From contig USMC01000001.1 of assembly GCA_900555715.1 (NCBI GenBank), positions 115,756 through 179,755 on the forward strand: a stretch of DNA of 64,000 bases, in the 5' to 3' direction. A program made the translations under genes and the position numbers. How positions within the stretch are numbered: position 1 is the first letter of the stretch; every line of letters starts with the position of its first letter. Shown piece by piece: positions 8,529-16,874 of the stretch. The stretch comes from an uncultured Porphyromonadaceae bacterium (GTDB taxonomy: Bacteria; Bacteroidota; Bacteroidia; Bacteroidales; Muribaculaceae). The notes below the pieces were generated by a model that searched no databases, was not told the origin of the DNA, and saw only the letters and a program-made list of their open reading frames with translations.

Positions 8529-9062
8529 ATGGAAACTCATAACAAACTGAGCTACGCCGACGACAGGGACAAGACCTATGGCGTGGCAGGAATGGCAATC
8601 ACTATAGTGGCACTCGATGCGGAGGACTATCTCGACGGCATCAATCTCGACGGCAACCCGGGGGAACATATTCTTATGAGTCATGATTTCGCCTCGAAAG
8701 GTAACCCGCGTATGTCGGCGAAAATAGTGTGGGAACAGACGCTCAAAGATCTGCGTCTGTGGACGTCGATGGCACTCGGCAATGTGGCGTGCCGCCGGTA
8801 TGTGCTCGCCCACCGCGGTCTCACCTCTTCCGACCAGGCTGAGCTCCGTTCGGCTCTCCGGCGCGATGCCGAGGAACACTGCGGTCTTGACAGTGACGAA
8901 TCCGACCGCCTTTTTGACTCATGCCTCGGTTATGTAGACCGCATATTCCGCCATCAGGGCGTCCTGCCGATAGCCGAAAGCTTCGCACGCACCCTCGCCG
9001 AGCGCCGCACGCTCACAGCCAGCGAGGCAATCGACATCCTTGCCTCGCTCGGGCTGAGATAA
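8529..9062 (+). CDS. Conserved protein of unknown function
   Basis: This 177-residue soluble protein starts METHNKLSYADDRDKTYGVAGMAITIVALDAED. It has no signal peptide or membrane segment. The C-terminal half is helical and rich in charged residues, ending in SEAIDILASLGLR. I do not recognise a family. It follows porZ by 29 nt in the same direction and is probably the last gene of the leuS operon; the 105-nt gap behind it contains the promoter of the next gene. No function is proposed. Confidence 0.75.
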   Translation: METHNKLSYADDRDKTYGVAGMAITIVALDAEDYLDGINLDGNPGEHILMSHDFASKGNPRMSAKIVWEQTLKDLRLWTSMALGNVACRRYVLAHRGLTSSDQAELRSALRRDAEEHCGLDSDESDRLFDSCLGYVDRIFRHQGVLPIAESFARTLAERRTLTASEAIDILASLGLR

Positions 9063-9136
9063 AGATTCTTACGGATAAATTGCGGGATTGTGAAATCTTT
9101 GTGAAATCTTTTTTTCTATTTTTTTGCGGTTTTTAT

Positions 9137-9144
9137 TAATTTTG
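9137..9144 (+). promoter_or_regulatory. -7 box of the Na/Pi transporter promoter
   Basis: TAATTTTG 24 nt before ATG 9168. Twenty nt upstream stands TTTC where TTTG is expected, so the -33 box is imperfect. The preceding tract is very T-rich and includes the tandem GTGAAATCTTTGTGAAATCTT. Confidence 0.6.
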
Positions 9145-9167
9145 CAGTAGAAAACCCATAACAATAC

Positions 9168-10988
9168 ATGGATTACAGTCTACTCAACTTTTTAGGTCTG
9201 CTCGGTGCCGTAGGATTGTTCCTCTACGGTATGAAAGTGATGAGCGAAGGCCTTCAGAAAGCGGCCGGCGACCGTTTGCGTAATATACTCTCCGCCATGA
9301 CCCGTAACCGCTTCACCGGTCTTCTCACCGGCTGTGCGATTACCGCTCTCATCCAGAGTTCTTCAGCGTCCACTGTCATGGTGGTCAGCTTTGTCAACGC
9401 CGGTCTTATGTCGCTGGGTCAGTCGATGGCTGTAATTTTCGGCGCCAATGTCGGCACGACTTTCACTGCCTGGATCATAGCCCTCTTCGGCTTCAAAGTC
9501 GATATTTCGTCTTACATGCTTCCTCTGATCGGTTTTGCTGTTGTACTCCTGCTGATGAACAAGAGCAAAACCAAGAGTATCGGTGAATTCCTGATAGGTT
9601 TCAGCTTCCTCTTCATGGGTCTCGACCTTATCAGCGCGAATGTCCCCGACCTTCAGAACAATCCCGAGATGTTTGCCTACCTCAAGCAGTATGCTTCGAT
9701 GGGTGTGGCATCAATACTCATCTTTACGTTCGTCGGCATGGTGCTGACAATGATAATCCAGTCGTCGGCGGCGACATTCGCCATCACGCTGATAATGTGC
9801 TCTAAGGGCTGGATAACATTCGATCTTGCGTGCGCCCTTGTGCTGGGCTCAAATATAGGAACCACCATTACGCCTATCCTTGCCTCTCTGAGCGGCAATG
9901 TTGCGGCGAAGCGTGCCTCCATGGGGCATATGCTGTTTAACCTTCTCGGCACATTGTGGTGCGTATGCGTCTTCATTCCGTTCGCCAACCTCAACAGTTG
10001 GCTTACAGAAGTTATAGGTCAGGGCGACCCCAACGCGCTCTATGCCTATGTCAACAATCTCGAAGCTACCAATCCGGAGATTTACAACCATCTGTTTGAC
10101 AATTCCCTTCCAGCCGGGCATGATGTTCTGAAAAACATCGCCGCCATGCAGATGAGCGTGTCGTTCGGTCTTTCTATATTCCACACAACGTTCAACATAG
10201 TCAATGTCGTTGTGATGATATGGCTGACGAATGTGTATGTCAAGATTGTTGAATGGCTTGTACCATCGAAAAACCGTGACGATGAAGAGTTTACGCTCAA
10301 ATTCATCTCCGGCGGTCTTATGAATGCCGCCGAGCTCAATATTGCCACTGCCGAGAAAGAGATATCGGTCTATGCCGAGCGTGTCGACAGGATGATAGGA
10401 ATGGCGCAGACCCTCATACATACCAAGGAAAAATCGGAAGAATACAACACTCTTCTGTCGCGCGTGGAAAAATATGAGGATATATCCGACCGCATGGAGC
10501 TGGAGATAGCCCACTACCTCAACCGCTGTGCCGAGGGGCGTCTTTCGAACGAAGGCAAACTGAAGATAGCCGCCATGCTCAACATAATCAGCGAGATAGA
10601 AAGCATCGCCGACTGCTGCATGGGCATAGGCAAGATTATGAACCGCAAGATAGAGGCTGCGGCGGTTTTCACACAGGAGATATACGACAATATCGACACC
10701 ATGTATGCCTACGTCAAGCAGGCTATGAAGCTTATGATGGCTCAGCTCACCGACATGGAGAGTGTCAGCGGCAAGTCGCTTATCGAGTCCTATAACAAGG
10801 AGCGCGAAATCAACAACTACCGCAACACACTCCGCAGTACGAACGTAGAGAACATCAACGAGAAGCATTACGAGTACCAGGCCGGCATCTACTACATGGA
10901 TATCATAGGAGACCTTGAGAAAACGGGCGACTATATAATAAATGTCGTCGACACGCTCCGCGACAACTTCCACAAGGCTGCCAAATAG
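9168..10988 (+). CDS. Na+/phosphate cotransporter family protein with C-terminal PhoU-like domain
   Basis: Inner-membrane sodium-coupled phosphate carrier of the NptA/YjbB type (PF02690 family). The 606-residue protein has eight or more hydrophobic segments in residues 1-370. The inverted-repeat QSS motifs are visible as QSSSAS at 63-68 and QSSAATFA in the second half, each in a re-entrant region. From about residue 375 to the end it is cytoplasmic and helical (AELNIATAEKEISVYAERV onward), as in PhoU-like tails. It is a single-gene unit with its own promoter; no pst or pho genes are nearby. Direction of transport (uptake or export) cannot be read from the sequence. Confidence 0.9.
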   Translation: MDYSLLNFLGLLGAVGLFLYGMKVMSEGLQKAAGDRLRNILSAMTRNRFTGLLTGCAITALIQSSSASTVMVVSFVNAGLMSLGQSMAVIFGANVGTTFTAWIIALFGFKVDISSYMLPLIGFAVVLLLMNKSKTKSIGEFLIGFSFLFMGLDLISANVPDLQNNPEMFAYLKQYASMGVASILIFTFVGMVLTMIIQSSAATFAITLIMCSKGWITFDLACALVLGSNIGTTITPILASLSGNVAAKRASMGHMLFNLLGTLWCVCVFIPFANLNSWLTEVIGQGDPNALYAYVNNLEATNPEIYNHLFDNSLPAGHDVLKNIAAMQMSVSFGLSIFHTTFNIVNVVVMIWLTNVYVKIVEWLVPSKNRDDEEFTLKFISGGLMNAAELNIATAEKEISVYAERVDRMIGMAQTLIHTKEKSEEYNTLLSRVEKYEDISDRMELEIAHYLNRCAEGRLSNEGKLKIAAMLNIISEIESIADCCMGIGKIMNRKIEAAAVFTQEIYDNIDTMYAYVKQAMKLMMAQLTDMESVSGKSLIESYNKEREINNYRNTLRSTNVENINEKHYEYQAGIYYMDIIGDLEKTGDYIINVVDTLRDNFHKAAK

Positions 10989-11051
10989 GTGGTGAAACGG
11001 TGTAAGTTTAATAAAAATCGGGCACAAAAGTCATACAATACGGTTACAGTC

Positions 11052-11083
11052 GTTGTGGATACCATAGATTTGAGGTATTTTTG
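11052..11083 (+). promoter_or_regulatory. Promoter of the response regulator gene
   Basis: GTTG (11052-11055), 20 nt, TATTTTTG (11076-11083), 30 nt before the ATG. The -33 box has one mismatch. Confidence 0.65.
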
Positions 11084-11112
11084 CAAAGAAAACCTGGCTT
11101 AGAGTATTCTGA

Positions 11113-11820
11113 ATGGCTACTACAGACTCGTTAGGAAATATACTCATTGTCGACGATGACAAGAATATCTGCGAACTCCTACAAGTGAATTTGGGGAGCG
11201 AAGGATACTGCATCACCGTCGAGCCTGTTGCCGAAAATGTGATGGAGCGCGATCTCACATGTGTGAGCCTCATCCTCGCCGACGCCATGAAACAGCCGTA
11301 CAGCGGCATGGATCTTCTCTACGACATCAAGGACAATCCGGACACCGAGGGTATCCCGGTGATTCTTTTCAGCGACATCAAAAGCGAGTATATAACTGTC
11401 GACTCCATCGAAGCCGGCGCAGACGACTATATTGTCAAGCCGTTTTCTCTCCGTGTCCTCATGGCACGTGTCAAGGCGGTGATGCGTCGCCATGCGGCAG
11501 TTCCGCGGTCGTCATCGACTATAAGTTTCCTTTCTATGGTCGCCGATCTCCGTCGCCAGACCATCACTATCGACGGTGCTCCTGTGCCGCTGACTGCCAA
11601 AGAGTATGCAGTCGCGGCGATGCTGCTTAAAAATGCCGACAATTTCATATCACGTGTTGAGATTTTCAAAAGCGTATGGGCTGGCGACAGCGCCGGCTCC
11701 AACGAACGTATCGTAGACACAAATATATCGCGACTGCGGAAAAAGCTCGGCAGCATAGCTCCGCATCTCATCAGCCGAACCGGTCACGGCTATATGCTGT
11801 CGACAAACGTACCTTCATGA
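11113..11820 (+). CDS. OmpR/PhoB-family response regulator (no partner kinase nearby)
   Basis: DNA-binding regulator of 235 residues. The receiver domain covers residues 8-125 with the acidic pocket DDD at 14-16, phospho-acceptor Asp57 (LILAD), switch residue in LFSD, and Lys109 in IVKPF. A winged-helix domain covers about 135-232 and ends RTGHGYMLSTNVPS. The loop after Asp57 reads DAMKQPYSG, a little unlike the usual DxMLPxxxG. There is no histidine kinase within the window next to it. The next gene, gldE, has its own promoter starting inside the intergenic region. It resembles the RprY type common in Bacteroides, but the target genes are unknown. Confidence 0.9.
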   Translation: MATTDSLGNILIVDDDKNICELLQVNLGSEGYCITVEPVAENVMERDLTCVSLILADAMKQPYSGMDLLYDIKDNPDTEGIPVILFSDIKSEYITVDSIEAGADDYIVKPFSLRVLMARVKAVMRRHAAVPRSSSTISFLSMVADLRRQTITIDGAPVPLTAKEYAVAAMLLKNADNFISRVEIFKSVWAGDSAGSNERIVDTNISRLRKKLGSIAPHLISRTGHGYMLSTNVPS

Positions 11821-11864
11821 CCGATAAGTATCATCTAATTCTTTCTCATTTTGGACACAGACCC

Positions 11865-11896
11865 TTTGCCGTTATCGGACGCATTTTGTAACTTTG
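11865..11896 (+). promoter_or_regulatory. Promoter of gldE, decides the start codon
   Basis: TTTG (11865-11868), 20 nt, TAACTTTG (11889-11896). The ATG at 11902 begins 5 nt after the -7 box, so the transcript would be leaderless or nearly so. An upstream in-frame ATG at 11851 precedes the promoter and cannot be the start from this transcript. Confidence 0.8.
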
Positions 11897-11901
11897 CCGG
11901 T

Positions 11902-13209
11902 ATGTTACCGGATACCATCCTTCTTTCTTTGACCACATTCGGCGCAGGGCAGGTTCTCGCCCTATGTCTGGCTTTATTGTGCCTTGTCATTTCCGGTTTT
12001 GTCAGCGGCAGTGAGATGGCATATTTTTCCCTCACCGACCAGCAGATCGACGAAATAGGACAGGATGAAAAAAACAGCGGCGTCATCAGTCTTCTCAAAA
12101 AGCCGCAGCAGCTTCTCGCCACAATACTTGTGGCAAACAATCTGGTGAACGTCACTATCGTTGTGCTCACCAATTTTGCTCTCGGACCGGTCTTTTCGGG
12201 AATGTCGCCGGTGCTGAGCTTCATTCTGCAGACCGTGCTGCTCACCTTCCTTATCCTTCTTTTCGGCGAAATAATACCTAAGCTTCTTGCAAACAATTAC
12301 AGTGTGGGGTGGAGCTGCTTTGCGGCGCGTCCCCTCGGTATCATCTACAAGGTGCTGTTGCCAGTGACTAAGGTGATGGTGAAGTCGGGCACGTTAGTGA
12401 AAAAAGTGGTGACTAAGCAGACCAACGATATCAGCACCGACGAGCTTTCGCGAGCTCTTGAAATCACACAGGGCGCCTCCGGCGACGACAAGGAGATGCT
12501 CGAAGGCATCCTTAAATTCGGCGATACGACGGCATCGGAGGTTATGACTCCGCGTGTCGACATAACCGATATCTCTACATCCATGCCTTTCGACAAAGTG
12601 CTGGAAATAGTTCTTGCCAGCGGTTATTCCCGCCTTCCGGCATATGGCGAGAATCAGGACGACATCAAGGGCATCCTCTATTCGCGCGATCTGCTGCCAT
12701 ATATAGGTACGGAGCAGAGCAGCTGCCTCGACTGGCAGAAACTTCTCCGTCAGGCATACTTCGTTCCGGAGTCGCGTAATATCGACGATCTTCTTGAAGA
12801 CTTCCGCAGGCTCAAGATACACATGGCGATAGTTGTCGACGAATATGGCGGCACGCAGGGCGTTGTGACTCTGGAGGATGTGCTGGAGGAAATCGTCGGC
12901 GACATCGACGACGAATACGATGAACCAGACACCACTTTCAAGCGTCTGCGCGACGACACGTATATGTTCGAAGGACGCACCCCGCTGACCGATTTCTTCC
13001 GCATCACGGATCTCAATCCGGAAGATTACGAAGATGTAACTGCCGACGTCGAGACGCTGGCGGGGATGCTTCTTGCCATCAAGGGCGATTTCCCCAAGGA
13101 AAAAGAACCGCTGGTCTATAAGCGCTGCCATTTCCTTATTCTGGATATCGACGAACACCGCATTGCCGAGGTACGTGTGAAGGTGATGCCAGAAGAAGAT
13201 ACGAAATGA
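11902..13209 (+). CDS. gldE: Gliding motility-associated protein GldE (CNNM/CorC-type, CBS domains)
   Basis: Inner-membrane protein of 435 residues (start MLPDTILLSLTTFG). It has a DUF21/CNNM transmembrane domain (residues 1-190), a CBS pair beginning at VMTPRVDI near 212 and running to about 340, and a C-terminal CorC/HlyC domain. Hemolysin-C/CorC-like relatives are linked to Mg2+ or cation handling. In Bacteroidetes the version followed by gldD is GldE, associated with gliding and type IX secretion genes. The gene overlaps gldD by 4 nt (ATGA), which strongly supports this identity. The longer frame from 11851 is rejected because of promoter position. Confidence 0.9.
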   Translation: MLPDTILLSLTTFGAGQVLALCLALLCLVISGFVSGSEMAYFSLTDQQIDEIGQDEKNSGVISLLKKPQQLLATILVANNLVNVTIVVLTNFALGPVFSGMSPVLSFILQTVLLTFLILLFGEIIPKLLANNYSVGWSCFAARPLGIIYKVLLPVTKVMVKSGTLVKKVVTKQTNDISTDELSRALEITQGASGDDKEMLEGILKFGDTTASEVMTPRVDITDISTSMPFDKVLEIVLASGYSRLPAYGENQDDIKGILYSRDLLPYIGTEQSSCLDWQKLLRQAYFVPESRNIDDLLEDFRRLKIHMAIVVDEYGGTQGVVTLEDVLEEIVGDIDDEYDEPDTTFKRLRDDTYMFEGRTPLTDFFRITDLNPEDYEDVTADVETLAGMLLAIKGDFPKEKEPLVYKRCHFLILDIDEHRIAEVRVKVMPEEDTK

Positions 13210-13769
13210 AAGTTATCATTCCCGCTCTGATACTGGCGGCTGTTGCCGGCGGCTGCCGCAACAGCGCTTCTGACAATGCTGTGCCGCGCAGATATGCCTA
13301 TCCGCGTATCGAATTGCCAGATACTGTCACGACGGAAGCACGTTTGGGCGATTTCAGTCTGCGATATAACGCCGATGCGGACACGGCTGTGCCACGGCAG
13401 GGGTGGCTCGACATTGTTTATCCCCGCCTGGGTGTTACTGTGAATCTGAGCACTAACGATTTTGCCGACGAAGCTTCGCTCGCCGCCTCGCTCGCCAACC
13501 GCCGACAGCGCATGAGTCTGAATTTCGGCGACGCGGTATGCGAAAACAGGACGTTTACCAACAATGAGGGCATAGAATGCTTCATCTCCGGCAGTCCGGA
13601 TGCGGGAATGGCGCCGATATATATCATCGCAGTGCGGCGAGGCAGTCACACTGCAATGCTTAGCGGAGCAGCTGTTTTCGATGGCTCTACCGAACCAGCT
13701 GACTCTATAATGCCTGTTTACGGGGCGATTTACGACGACATGGTAAATCTTCTCAAAAGTCTCCGATGA
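13206..13769 (+). CDS. gldD: Gliding motility lipoprotein GldD
   Basis: Predicted lipoprotein of 187 residues: the signal MKVIIPALILAAVAGGC has its lipobox cysteine at 17. The motif YAYPRIELPD shortly after corresponds to the conserved YxRIDLP segment of GldD, and WLDIVYPRLGVTVNLS follows the family pattern. GldD is needed for gliding and type IX secretion function in Flavobacterium johnsoniae; its molecular role is unknown. The gene overlaps gldE upstream and the phosphopantetheinyl transferase downstream by 4 nt each, so translation is probably coupled across all three. Confidence 0.85.
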   Translation: MKVIIPALILAAVAGGCRNSASDNAVPRRYAYPRIELPDTVTTEARLGDFSLRYNADADTAVPRQGWLDIVYPRLGVTVNLSTNDFADEASLAASLANRRQRMSLNFGDAVCENRTFTNNEGIECFISGSPDAGMAPIYIIAVRRGSHTAMLSGAAVFDGSTEPADSIMPVYGAIYDDMVNLLKSLR

Positions 13770-14287
13770 AACCGTCGTATTGTCTCTATTTAACTGCCAT
13801 CGGGCAGGATGAGCGTCCGCGCAGAATACGCGAGACCATTGCGGTGGAAGATCTTGTCCGCCGTGTGTTCGGCACCGGAGCAGTGAAGCGCAATCTGCCT
13901 TCCGGTAAGCCTGTCGTTGAGTTGCCGGACGGCGGGAGTCCGACAGTGTCCATCAGCCATTCGGCAAAGGAAGCCGTTCTCGTCGTGAGCTGCGACGGAA
14001 CGCCTGTCGGGGTAGATATTGAGGAATTCCGTCCGGCTCTGCGCCGTGTTGTGCCTAAATTCCTTAATCCCGACGAGGCTGTGGCATATACAGACGATGA
14101 CGCTCTGCTGAAGGCGTGGACGCTCAAAGAAGCGACGTACAAGGCGGCGTGTACGCCCGGGCTTTCGCTTCTCGACATCCGATTGCCGTTCGGAGATGGC
14201 ATAATACGTCTCTCGGACGGACGTGCTTTCAGAGTGCTTGAAAGCCGGTTTTACGGCGATTCCTATATTTCTGTTGTAGGAAGTTGA
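13766..14287 (+). CDS. 4'-phosphopantetheinyl transferase superfamily protein
   Basis: Transfers phosphopantetheine from CoA to a carrier protein. The 173-residue protein has the family residues GVDIEEF with Asp84 and Glu86 for Mg2+ binding, the SISHS motif at 62-66, and WTLKEATYK at 118-126 with the conserved Lys-Glu pair. This is the compact Sfp/HetI-type arrangement but on the short side. It is translationally coupled to gldD by a 4-nt overlap. No carrier protein or synthase gene is near, so the target is unknown. It ends base-to-base against the convergent comF gene. Confidence 0.88.
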   Translation: MKPSYCLYLTAIGQDERPRRIRETIAVEDLVRRVFGTGAVKRNLPSGKPVVELPDGGSPTVSISHSAKEAVLVVSCDGTPVGVDIEEFRPALRRVVPKFLNPDEAVAYTDDDALLKAWTLKEATYKAACTPGLSLLDIRLPFGDGIIRLSDGRAFRVLESRFYGDSYISVVGS

Positions 14288-15004
14288 TTATCTGTTTACC
14301 ATGGCGATAGCGTAGACGCCTATCGAGGCGGGACGGGCGCCGGAGGAGGAGATAGCGCGCACGCACTCACGTATGGTCGAGCCGGTGGTGATGATGTCGT
14401 CGACGACGGCGATGTTGAGACCGTCGAGTTCCGACGGGTAGCGTAGAACCATTTTTCCTTCAAGATTGCCGAGACGTGCGCGTGCGCTCTGCAGGCTCTG
14501 TGTGCGGTGCGGCTTGCGCGATTCGAGATTGTCAATCACAGGAATGCCTGTAACGTCGGAAATGCCGCGGGCTATCTCAACGCTCTGGTTGTAGCCGCGC
14601 CGGAGGCGCTTGATCCAATGCATCGGCACAGGAAGGAGCACATCAGTTCGTTCGATTCCGCTGTTGGAATTTGTCAGGAGCTCTTTGCCGAAGAGTCTTC
14701 CGAGTTCCCGGGCGAGGGCAGGGCGGTCGCGGAATTTGGCAGTACGGATAATCTCGGCAGAATGCGCTGCGCTGTCGTAGAAAAACCATGCAGCACACGC
14801 TCCGGGTTCCGCTACGCCGTTGTCGACAAGCTCGCGCAGCGGTGTCTGCGTGCCACAGAAGTCTGTCCTCGGCAGTGCTGTGAGACAGTCGATGCACATG
14901 GCGGTCTCTGTCGTCAGCAGCACTTTACCGCACGACGGACAAGTGCGTGGAGCGATTGTGTCAAGCGTGAATGTGCGAATTTTGCCGAGTATCTGACTTA
15001 TCAT
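14288..15004 (-). CDS. comF: ComF family protein (phosphoribosyltransferase fold)
   Basis: The 238-residue protein has an N-terminal zinc-finger-like CPSC (22-25) and CIDC (37-40), then a phosphoribosyltransferase domain with the PRPP loop VDDIITTGST at 201-210. ComF proteins support natural transformation in several bacteria, although many family members have no tested role. It is convergent with the phosphopantetheinyl transferase gene with no spacer, the two stop codons touching. The divergent promoter of the 15042 gene overlaps its 5' end. Confidence 0.88.
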   Translation of the reverse strand: MISQILGKIRTFTLDTIAPRTCPSCGKVLLTTETAMCIDCLTALPRTDFCGTQTPLRELVDNGVAEPGACAAWFFYDSAAHSAEIIRTAKFRDRPALARELGRLFGKELLTNSNSGIERTDVLLPVPMHWIKRLRRGYNQSVEIARGISDVTGIPVIDNLESRKPHRTQSLQSARARLGNLEGKMVLRYPSELDGLNIAVVDDIITTGSTIRECVRAISSSGARPASIGVYAIAMVNR

Positions 15005-15035
15005 TTTGTCCTGTCGGTATAAATAGCTAACTTTG
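15005..15035 (+). promoter_or_regulatory. Promoter of the 15042 gene
   Basis: TTTG (15005-15008), 19 nt, TAACTTTG (15028-15035). The next in-frame ATG is at 15042, 6 nt behind the -7 box, which predicts a leaderless or very short-leader transcript. A TTG at 15033 lies inside the box and is not a plausible start. Confidence 0.75.
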
Positions 15036-15041
15036 GGAGAT

Positions 15042-15491
15042 ATGTTTGATTCAGTAGAATTCTATGTTATAACAGCCTTTGTGGCGGCTGCCGTGATTGC
15101 TGCTGTTGCCATGCCGGCGCGTCGTGCGGCGGCAAGAGATTTTCTGTACGCCGGAGATTTTGTTTTCGATGCGTCGCCGTCCGTTCCCGGTATCGTGGCG
15201 ATTGTCGGCGACGACGGTGTGCTCACAATCTACCGTTTTGGTCTTTCGGGCGTAAGTGCGTCGGGAGCGTTCAGTATTGCCGTCAGCATTGTCGGTTTCG
15301 ATGTAACGGTCAATGAGCGTCTTACAGAAGGCAATCCTGCCGATACGCAGGCAACAGCCGCTACGGTTCGCCTCGATTGCTTCGGCGCGGAACGCTATCA
15401 TTTCCATTATGTCAGCGAACGCCTCGGGCGCAGTGCGGCTTTCTCGCTCAACATCCGTCCCGGCAACAGGATAGATCGCCGGCTGGACTGA
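15042..15491 (+). CDS. Small single-pass protein of unknown function
   Basis: The 149-residue protein starts MFDSVEFYVITAFVAAAVIAAVAMPARRAAA, with one membrane helix at about residues 7-24 followed by a positive stretch, so the remainder should be cytoplasmic. The rest is beta-rich (GIVAIVGDDGVLTIYRFGL) with no motif that I recognise. It stands alone between divergent comF and convergent mgtE. Its TGA stop and the mgtE stop share the palindrome TGATCA. Confidence 0.7.
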   Translation: MFDSVEFYVITAFVAAAVIAAVAMPARRAAARDFLYAGDFVFDASPSVPGIVAIVGDDGVLTIYRFGLSGVSASGAFSIAVSIVGFDVTVNERLTEGNPADTQATAATVRLDCFGAERYHFHYVSERLGRSAAFSLNIRPGNRIDRRLD

Positions 15492-16862
15492 TCAGATTGT
15501 GATTCCGCTCATGTGCCGCAGGAAGAAGGTGGCAATCTGGACGTAGATAATCAGTCCGATGATGTCGTTGGATATCTGTATGAAAGGACCTGTGGCGAGC
15601 GCAGGGTTGATGTGGAGTTTTTCGAGGGTCAGGGGTACAAGGGTGCCGAGGAGAGAGCCGAACATCACCACAATGAACAGTGATACTGCCACCGACACCG
15701 TCACGGCGATGTCGCTTGGCATTGTAATCAGGTTGTACACCAGAACGACCGCCGTTATTATGGTGGCATTGAGCAGTCCGATGACAATTTCCTTGCCGAG
15801 TTGCGAAGCGAAATGTTTGATGTCGAGGCTGCCGTTTGCAAGACCCTGTACGACGATAGCGGATGCCTGTACGCCTACGTTACCGCCGGTGCCGGCTATA
15901 ATCGGTATGAAGAGCGCCAGCGCTGTCACAGCCTGCAGCTGTGCCTCGAAGGAGCTCAGGATGACAGTGGCGAGCAATCCGGACGCTATTCCTATGAGCA
16001 ACCACGGAATGCGTGCTTTTGTCTGGGCGAATACGGAGTCGTCGGCGTCGACGTCCGACGAGATACCGGACGCCAGCTGGTAGTCGCGTTCGTTCGCCTC
16101 ACGCACCTGATCCATGACGTCGTCGACGGTGATGCGTCCCAGCAGTCTGCCGATAGAGTCGACCACAGGCATAGCCACAAGGTCGTATTTTTCGAAATCG
16201 AGCGCTACTTCGTCGATAGGCGTGTCTGCCTTGACGCTCACGGGATCCGTTTCCATGATGTGCTTGATCTTCGACACAGATGGATGGGTGAGCATCATTT
16301 TCAGCGGCAGGGTGCCGCGAAGCTTGTTGTCGTTGTCGACGACGTAGACATAGTAGATTTCGTCCATATCCTCCGCCTGGAGCCTCATCTGCCTGATGCA
16401 TTCGGGCATCGACCAGTTCTCGTTGACGACAATCATCTCCGTGCCCATGAGGCCGCCGGCAGTGTCCTCGTCGTATTTCAGCAGGTCGATGATGTCGCCG
16501 GCCTGTTCGACGTCGTCGATGTGCGACAGCACTTCGTCGCGGTCTTCTTCATCGAGCTGCTGGATGAGGTCGACGGCATCGTCGGTGTCAAGGTGGTCGA
16601 TCTGTTTGGCAATCTCCTCGGCCGGCATGTCCGAGATGAGTTCCTTACGCTCGTCTTCGTCGAGCTCCATGAGCACGTCGGCGGCGGTGTCTTCATCGAG
16701 ATGTGTGAAGATAAACATCGCCTGCTCCTCGTCGAGCTTCTGGATGAGCTCGGCGATATCGGCGGGATGAAGGTCGTCGATTACTTTGCGGACAGCATCG
16801 CTGTCGTTCTGCGCGATGATGTTTTCGATATTCGTGATGTCCTCCTCTGTGAATTCTTTCAT
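15492..16862 (-). CDS. mgtE: Magnesium transporter MgtE
   Basis: Mg2+ channel of the inner membrane, 456 residues. The N-terminal superhelical MgtE_N domain (about 20-125, many Leu/Asp/Glu repeats such as DEEQAMFIFTHLDEDTAADV) and a CBS pair (about 130-255) act as the Mg2+ sensor. Five membrane helices follow from about 275 to the end, including PIIAGTGGNVGVQAS, the pore signature region. Length and order are normal for the family. It sits 12 nt downstream of ksgA on the same strand, so it is probably transcribed from the ksgA promoter. Confidence 0.95.
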   Translation of the reverse strand: MKEFTEEDITNIENIIAQNDSDAVRKVIDDLHPADIAELIQKLDEEQAMFIFTHLDEDTAADVLMELDEDERKELISDMPAEEIAKQIDHLDTDDAVDLIQQLDEEDRDEVLSHIDDVEQAGDIIDLLKYDEDTAGGLMGTEMIVVNENWSMPECIRQMRLQAEDMDEIYYVYVVDNDNKLRGTLPLKMMLTHPSVSKIKHIMETDPVSVKADTPIDEVALDFEKYDLVAMPVVDSIGRLLGRITVDDVMDQVREANERDYQLASGISSDVDADDSVFAQTKARIPWLLIGIASGLLATVILSSFEAQLQAVTALALFIPIIAGTGGNVGVQASAIVVQGLANGSLDIKHFASQLGKEIVIGLLNATIITAVVLVYNLITMPSDIAVTVSVAVSLFIVVMFGSLLGTLVPLTLEKLHINPALATGPFIQISNDIIGLIIYVQIATFFLRHMSGITI

Positions 16863-16874
16863 ATCCGTGCCTTG

